Shown here piece after piece: positions 58,703-64,000 of a stretch of DNA of 64,000 bases. This DNA is from Isoetes taiwanensis (lineage: Eukaryota; Streptophyta; Lycopodiopsida; Isoetales; Isoetaceae): assembly GCA_021234155.1 (NCBI GenBank), contig JAJEKV010000005.1, positions 28,759,617-28,823,616 of the forward strand. Direction: 5' to 3'. The position numbers were made by a program, and so were the translations under genes. The notes under the pieces are model-generated. The model was given only the letters and a program-made list of their open reading frames with translations. It made no database searches and had not been told where the DNA came from. How positions within the stretch are numbered: the stretch's first letter is position 1; every line of letters starts with the position of its first letter.

Positions 58703-58766
58703 CTTGGTCTAGTGGTTAGAGTGGAGGGTTTGGGGGGTTGAGGACCAGGGTTCGAATTCCCCCAAT
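58703..58766 (+). ncRNA. tRNA-like Pol III box pair, unit 2
   Basis: A-box TGGTCTAGTGGTTAGAGTGG and B-box-like GGTTCGAATTC in the spacing of a tRNA or tRNA-derived SINE head. The acceptor stem is not formed, so it is not a tRNA gene. Confidence 0.5.
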
Positions 58767-59854
58767 AACATAAAAAAATTTAAAAGCCTTTCCTTAAGGA
58801 ACGAGCATTCAATATGAGCCTTAGGATCTTAGACTCGATCAACGATCAAGATCTCACCATATAAAAGCAATATGAGCCGTAGGATCTATTACATATAATT
58901 TCCAAAGCCACGTGGACCGTAGGATGTGTCCCCAAGCCACGTGAGCCGTTGGGATCTCGGACCGACGGTCGGATCGATCAATCTGACCGTAGGACCACCA
59001 GACACATATTATATGTAAACTCCGGTGCCATCGGGCGTGAGGATACGTCCCAAACCCACGTGAGCCGTCGGATCTCTAACGGACGGTCGGATAAGCGCGA
59101 AACATAAGAACATATAGAGATCAGATATATATATATACAAGAGATTTAACATGTCCTACGGCGCATTGTTTCAGTTTTAGCATGTTCTTACGATGCAAGG
59201 CCCTGTGGCTCTAGGTAACCAACGATTTCTACTAAGATTCTCTTATGATTCCTCTATATTCTTCAACATTCTATGTACTATATTTAGCATTCATGAATAT
59301 TCCCCTAGATTCTCTTAGGAGGTGCTTGCCCATGAGCATTTAGAACCTTCCAAAATAATCTATTTTGGATCTGTGCAACATTTCTAAAACACTTTCTATT
59401 TTTAGACTGAGGCGCTTACCCTGAGCATCTAGACCATTTTTTTTTTCAAGATTTATATTGTACACCTTTATTATGAAACATTTTAGAATATTCTATTGTG
59501 GCTCTCTGCAAAATCTTAAAAAAACTCTAAGACTTCATCAAGATTTTCTTAGATTCCCTTAGATTCAACTAGATTTTAAGAGATTCCCTTAGACTTGTAA
59601 ATATCTTCCTAGATTCTCTTACAATTTATGAGATTTCCTTAGATTCCCTCTAATTCTCTTGGATTCCCTTACATTCTAGAAATTTCTAGAACATTCTAGA
59701 ACTCCCTGGAACATTCTGAAACTTTCAAAACATCCTAGAACTTTCTGGAAGTATTTTCCTATTTCCTTACTAGAATGTTATATTCTATTTTATCTTAATT
59801 AAGACATTACCCTTAAGTATATTTGAAACATAAATTGTTTATAGAATTAATGCT

Positions 59855-59908
59855 TGGTCTAGTGGTTAGAATGGGGGGTTGAGGGGTTAATGACCAGGGT
59901 TCGAATCC
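59855..59908 (+). ncRNA. tRNA-like Pol III box pair, unit 3
   Basis: A-box TGGTCTAGTGG (59855-59865) and a perfect B-box GGTTCGAATCC (59898-59908), starts 43 bp apart. This is the best of the three copies, followed by CCCCAATAACATAAAAAA as in a short SINE tail. Confidence 0.55.
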
Positions 59909-60505
59909 CCCCAATAACATAAAAAATTTTAAAAGTCTTTCCTTAAAAGTTGTTGAAAATACCAAGGCCCGAGCATGCAATGTGAGTCGTAGGATTTTGG
60001 ACCAAGGATTATGATCAATCTGGACCGTAGGATCATGTAGGATATATCTAAAGCAACGTGAGCAGTCGGATCTCGGTCCGACGGTCAGGATCAGATCAAT
60101 CTGGACCGTAGGACCGCGGTACACATATTATATGTAAACTCCCAAGCCATCTCGGTCGTAGGATATGTCCCAAAGCCACGTGAGCCGTCGGATCTCGAAC
60201 GGATGGTCGGATAAGCGCGACAAACATAAGAACATATATAGATCAGATATATACAAGAAATTTAATGCGTCCTACGGTGCATGTTCGAGTTTTAGCATGT
60301 TCCTACGTGCATGTTTCTTTACATTCTATAACTTTTTAGAACATTCTAAGACTTTCAATATATTCTAGAACTTTCTGGAAGTATTTCCCTAGATTTCCTT
60401 ACATTCCCATAGATTCCCCTACATTCTATAACATTCTAAAACTTATTAGAACAATTTGGAACTTTCAGGAAGAATTTTCTTAGATCCCCCCTAGATTCTC
60501 TTATG

Positions 60506-60583
60506 TTCTAGAACTTTGTAGAAGATTCTAGAACTTTCTAGAGCCTTCCAGAACATTCTAGAACATTCCTGAACTAGCTAGAA
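60506..60583 (+). promoter_or_regulatory. Heat-shock-element-like array
   Basis: Eight consecutive 10-bp steps of TTCnnGAAnn with only a few substitutions (TTCTAGAACT, TTGTAGAAGA, TTCTAGAACT, TTCTAGAGCC, TTCCAGAACA, TTCTAGAACA, TTCCTGAACT, AGCTAGAATG). This is the alternating nGAAn arrangement bound by heat shock factors, far longer than usual. Similar shorter runs occur at 58559-58600 and 59674-59730. Binding is inference from sequence. Confidence 0.5.
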
Positions 60584-60663
60584 TGTTATAGTATATTTTA
60601 TCTTAATGGGAATATTACCCTTAAGTATATTTAAAACATAAATTCTTCATGGAATTAATGCTT

Positions 60664-60718
60664 GGTCTAGTGGTTAGAATGGGGGGTTGGGGGGTCAATG
60701 GCCAGGGTTCAAATCCCC
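60664..60718 (+). ncRNA. tRNA-like Pol III box pair, unit 4
   Basis: Same A-box; the B-box has one change (GGTTCAAATCC). Confidence 0.5.
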
Positions 60719-61081
60719 CACACAACATAAAAATTTTAAAAGCCTTTTCCTAAGGGATGAACATTCAACTTGGGCCGTAGGATCCTGGACTCGATCAAGG
60801 GTCGAGATCTCACGCAACATGAGCCATAGGATCTATTACATATAATTCCCAAAGTCATGTACACCGTAGGATGTGTCCCAAAGCAACGTGAGCCGTAGGA
60901 TCTCGGACCGACGATCAGGATCAAATCAACCTGGACCGTAGGATCGCATCTATACGAATTATATATAAACTCCCAAGCCATCTGGGCCGTAGAATACGTC
61001 CCAAAGCCACGTGAGCCGTCGGATCTCAAACGGACGGTCGGATAAGCGCGACAAACATAAGAACATATATAGAGTAGATAG

Positions 61082-61082
<1 letters not shown>

Positions 61083-61142
<60 letters not shown>

Positions 61143-61145
61143 TTA
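61083..61145 (+). repeat. (AT)n microsatellite with T run
   Basis: About 50 bp of alternating AT followed by a run of about ten T residues, at the end of the tandem array. Confidence 0.95.
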
Positions 61146-61350
61146 CTTTTAAGATAGCATACAAGAGGGCTCAATAGCTCAATAATTGTATATAGCACAT
61201 GCACGCTAGGTGTGACTTGATCCAGCTTGATCAACATCGTTCGCACGTAACGCGACTTGAGGAATCCAATCTGATTCCATCTGGGGTCTTGTGCAATGTG
61301 TTGGAGAGTAATTCCAGGTGCTCTGCATGGTGTTCAGTAGCTGGTTCAGA

Positions 61351-61684
61351 TCAAACTTGCAGGCCTTGTACTCTTATTGCGGATTCGACGCAGTGCTTCA
61401 AATAATCGCATACATTTCGAAACCTCTCGCTTTGTTCAGCAGTACCCATAGCCTCCAAGAAGGAATGTGTACGTGCAAAATCAGCCAGGTAAGAAATAAA
61501 GTAAGATGCCCCTAAGAGGTCAAAGTCAACCCTTGCACCCGCCACTTTAGTTCCACCTGTTTTAGGACTCCAATACAAATCATCATGCATGTACGGATAG
61601 GTGAGTCTTTCATTCTCCATGGCGTTTTTTGCCAGTGCCATCCATACCTTTGTATGCCCACTGCTTCACTTCCACTAGCTCACC
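61351..61684 (-). pseudogene. Unknown gene fragment interrupted by a solo LTR (downstream part)
   Basis: The minus strand has a 96-residue open stretch (LTYPYMHDDLYWSPKTGG, YFISYLADFARTHSFLEAMG, VCDYLKHCVESAI) ending in a stop, protein-like throughout. Just upstream, across a likely frameshift, GELVEVKQWAYKGMDGTG reads up to the LTR border and continues in frame beyond the LTR (63129-63260) as DPQAVYIGTCNWGKERLIG when one target duplication is discounted. The LTR therefore landed in a coding-like exon. Family not recognised. Confidence 0.45.
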
Positions 61685-63128
61685 TGTGACGTTCCAGGGG
61701 AATATACGCTATAAATACGTATATTCCTGGACCCGTCACCATACAAGTCTACCTATGTAGCCTTGTATGCCTTAGAAAGTGGCAAGGGGTGCACATCTAA
61801 GTTAATTGCTTAACTTAGATAACCTTAGGATAAGGCCCATTTCCACATGGCCTTATCCTATTGGGCAACCGCCACACGGCCTCATCCTAGTGGTGCCACG
61901 TGGCATCCCATGTGGACCCACACCTATATTGGCTCTAACCCTAACCCTAAACCCTTTTTCCCCGCCTAGCACCTGAACTTCATGAACTCACGTCGTTCAA
62001 AACCCCGCTTTGAGCATCGCTCGTCATAGTTCAGCCTCGAGCAGCAGCTACGGAAGGTGTGTATGATCGTAGGGGAGCAAGCCTTCACCCACGTCAAGGA
62101 GCATGGAGACGCCGGGGGATGGAGGAAGCGCTCGAGGAGGTAGGTTGAGTAGAGTTCATGTGGGTTCATCCGAAGTTAGCACTCGGATGGGTTAGTATTT
62201 CGTGTCTAGAGTAGAGCCACCCTAGAACCTTTGTTGAACATCTTGAACCCTAATCAAGGAACCCTAACTCTTAGTTAGATATGTATGATTAGGTTAAGAT
62301 GTTCATATGATATTGATCATGATGTGATGCATGTGATATTGGTTGATCATGTTGCTCCTCTTGTGTTGGGAAGGGGGGTAGAGACCTAGGGCCATGTGTA
62401 GTATGCTCCTAGTGTAGATCCCTTAGTTCCTGGGGCGATGGTGTCACCCTCTCGAGAGTTGCAAGTGTCACTTGGCTCTTGTTTTGGGGTTCGGTGGCAC
62501 TTAATCGTGTGTGTCGCCACGATTCTCTAGCCGCCCGTGGAGCCTCTAGACCCCGAGAAGGGGAGATGCAACCCCTCCTACCTCAACGGACCAGGGAGAT
62601 GCAACTTGGAGTAGTCCCGATGGGTGATGCCATGGGATTGCGTATCCAGGAAGGTTAGAGTCATGCCCGAGCCCTCGATCTAGCCCATCGCAAAGTATGC
62701 ACAGGAGGGGCGGATGGAGTGGTCAACCCTAGCCATTGTCTTATGCCAGCCCTGCCGTTGTTATGACTCGGTCTGATCTATCTTGAGGCCTATCCAGTCA
62801 GTCGACTTCCCTATGTGTCGGAGCCATGGGTAGGAGCTCTCATGTTTTATGGCATATGATTACGTTCTTTGCACCTATGGATATGTAGTTGAGCTACCCT
62901 TCAAGGTAGTATATTGCTTTGTATTGCTAGTTCTGACGATGTTTGTGCTTCCGCTGTGATAGGAGCCCATAGGGGAAGGGCACGCAAGACACCTTCGTGT
63001 CCCCTTCCCGCACTACGATCATCTCAGAGTGCGGGATAGACGGAGGGCCCGTGCGGTTGAAGGACCGGATGGGGGATTTCCTGCCGAGTGTACGGCCGGG
63101 TGCCGTATATTTAGCAGGGAGCGTCACA
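61685..63128 (+). mobile_element. Solo gypsy LTR with 5-bp target duplication
   Basis: Starts TGTGACGTTCCAGG and ends GAGCGTCACA. The flanks are TCACC at 61680-61684 and again at 63129-63133, a perfect target-site duplication. No internal element sequence is present, so it arose by recombination between the two LTRs of a full element. It matches the 3' LTR at 11932-12856 over both ends and keeps the middle ~500 bp that copy lacks. Telobox words (CTAACCCTAACCCTAAACCC) lie near 61936. Confidence 0.93.
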
Positions 63129-63261
63129 TCACCTATTAGCCTTTCTTTTCCCCAATTACAAGTACCAATATAAACAGCTTGGGGGTCCGTGCATCCTTTC
63201 TATATCCCAAAGTCAAAATGAAGTAGGACATTTCCTGGGTGCAAGTTCATGTGTAAATGGT

Positions 63262-64000
63262 TCATGTTTAGGGTTGATGTATATTTGACGGACGAAATAA
63301 CAATTATTTAGAGGCTGCTTCGTTTTGATTCCCTCCATATTCTGCCCAGGTTAGGTTACTCTACAAGCAGACATCTTGTGTTAGAGCTTATGGATAAGGA
63401 TCTGAAAAAAAACAAATAACAGGGCAAGAACCTTTACTTCCTCGAATTCAAACACTTGATTTGATGCTCCCAATAGCCAAAGCAATGAGGCATTTACATA
63501 ACATTGATGTGGTTCATCGAGATCTTAAACCTGCTAATATATTGCTGCAATCCAGAAAGGATGGAAGTTTACTTGTCAAACTAAGTGATTTTGGTATCTC
63601 TAAAGATTTCTTTAACACCAGAAATGGCACTCTGATGTATATGGCACCAGAAATGCGGGAAGGGGACGGAAAGTATTCAAGAAAGGAAGGTGGATATTTA
63701 TAGCTTTGGTTTGATTTGCCTTGAGATTCTTACAGGAAAGATACGCCAAAGCATAAAAGAGAAGCTAACTCTACCTACAAACATTCCTAAGAAGCTGAGA
63801 AATTTGATACATACTTGCATTGAATCGAACGATGCCAAACATCCTAGCTTTAAGGATATTTGTGATATCTTGTGGCTTGTTAAGGAAGAAGTCTTGACAA
63901 AAGTAACTATTGATGCAGAGGCCAGAGAGCTGAAATTCACAATAAGTGGACTAGAAGGAATGAGGATCGTTTATCCTTTATCATGCAATCAAGATAATGC
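63262..64000 (+). pseudogene. Third kinase-GH18 copy, broken, runs off the window
   Basis: Closely matches 37258-37984 of the intact gene (kinase domain from after the VAVK lysine). Lesions include a TAG where the parent has CAG in the TIFQRLL segment, an A-run expansion in the KDLKK segment, and a 4-base insertion after KYSRK that shifts the frame. Between them HRDLKPANILLQ, LSDFGIS and MYMAPEMREGDG are intact. Its activation segment has SKDFFNTRNGTL where the full gene has SDVRGTP, five residues longer. Whether the GH18 part follows lies beyond the window. Confidence 0.9.

Larger units (their letters stand above)
57597..61080 (+). repeat. Tandem array, four units of ~0.46-1.1 kb
   Basis: Units start at TACGGCGCATTGTTCCAGTT or variants: 57597, 58057, 59157 and 60272. 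Unit 1 is a ~460 bp partial copy nearly identical to the first part of unit 2, so that duplication is recent. Full units contain, in order, an AT-rich half rich in CCTTAGATTC words, a block of phased TTCTAGAA words, a tRNA-like Pol III box pair, and a GC-richer tail with repeated GAGCCGT(A/C)GGATCT and GGACGGTCGGAT inverted words. No coding signal. Confidence 0.88.

Noticed and set aside
58703-60718. tRNA genes
   Set aside because: A- and B-boxes are present but no seven-base acceptor stem or plausible anticodon arm closes around them, so they are tRNA-like repeats and not tRNA genes.
57597-61080. CRISPR-like array
   Set aside because: Repeats are long, unequal and without uniform spacers, and the DNA is eukaryotic.
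60736-61246. Minus-strand frames of 95-142 residues across the (AT)n microsatellite
   Set aside because: They read through the dinucleotide run as alternating Ile/Tyr and through satellite tails; no coding character.

Overview
The window is nuclear DNA from a large, repeat-rich land-plant genome. Support comes from a plant amino-acid-permease pseudogene with introns, plant-type PPR fragments, Ty1/copia and chromodomain Ty3/gypsy retrotransposons primed by initiator tRNA-Met, and LINEs. The mix of PLS-type PPR pieces, a DUF7869 relic and an intronless kinase fits a fern or another non-seed plant, but that placement is inference. There are no bacterial-style operons. Most of the window is mobile DNA of several ages inserted into one another, with one intact-looking gene.

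Layout. 0-2.3 kb: 5'-truncated LINE (minus strand) between inverted copies of a ~150 bp sequence. 5.4-6.9 kb: broken DUF7869 gene. 7.2-12.86 kb: decayed plus-strand chromovirus with polypurine tract and 3' LTR. 16.2-16.5 kb: histone H2A pseudogene. 17.1-18.5 kb: triplicated block with a PPR-like fragment. 18.65-19.87 kb: amino acid permease pseudogene. 20.4-22.3 kb: PPR fragment and a three-copy ~280 bp tandem repeat. 23.8-29.4 kb: young Ty1/copia element (minus strand). 30.4-33.9 kb: longer LINE (minus strand). 36.6-39.1 kb: the main gene, an 854-residue fusion of a helical N-terminal region, a protein kinase and a GH18 (chitinase-fold) domain lacking its catalytic glutamate. 40.5-54.9 kb: a scrap of a second copy of that gene, split by a polyA retroposon that was itself split by a ~13 kb chromovirus. 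56.0-57.3 kb: broken coiled-coil gene. 57.6-61.1 kb: four-unit tandem array with tRNA-like Pol III boxes and 10-bp-phased heat-shock-element-like arrays. 61.7-63.1 kb: solo LTR with a perfect 5-bp target duplication. 63.26 kb to the end: a third, broken kinase copy.

The gypsy LTRs at 11.9, 41.3, 52.9 and 61.7 kb share TGTGA/TCACA ends and an internal core, so they belong to one lineage that colonised the locus repeatedly. The two LTRs of the 13 kb element differ mainly where one copy has CCGG-like words and the other CCAGG, CCTGG or CTGG. That looks more like long-read base-calling trouble at CHG-methylated cytosines than mutation, so frame breaks in that element should be read with caution.

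The best candidates for new biology are the kinase-pseudochitinase fusion family, an extra leading ORF in the 13 kb chromovirus that begins like a histone H3 tail, and the heat-shock-element-like arrays in the tandem repeat.
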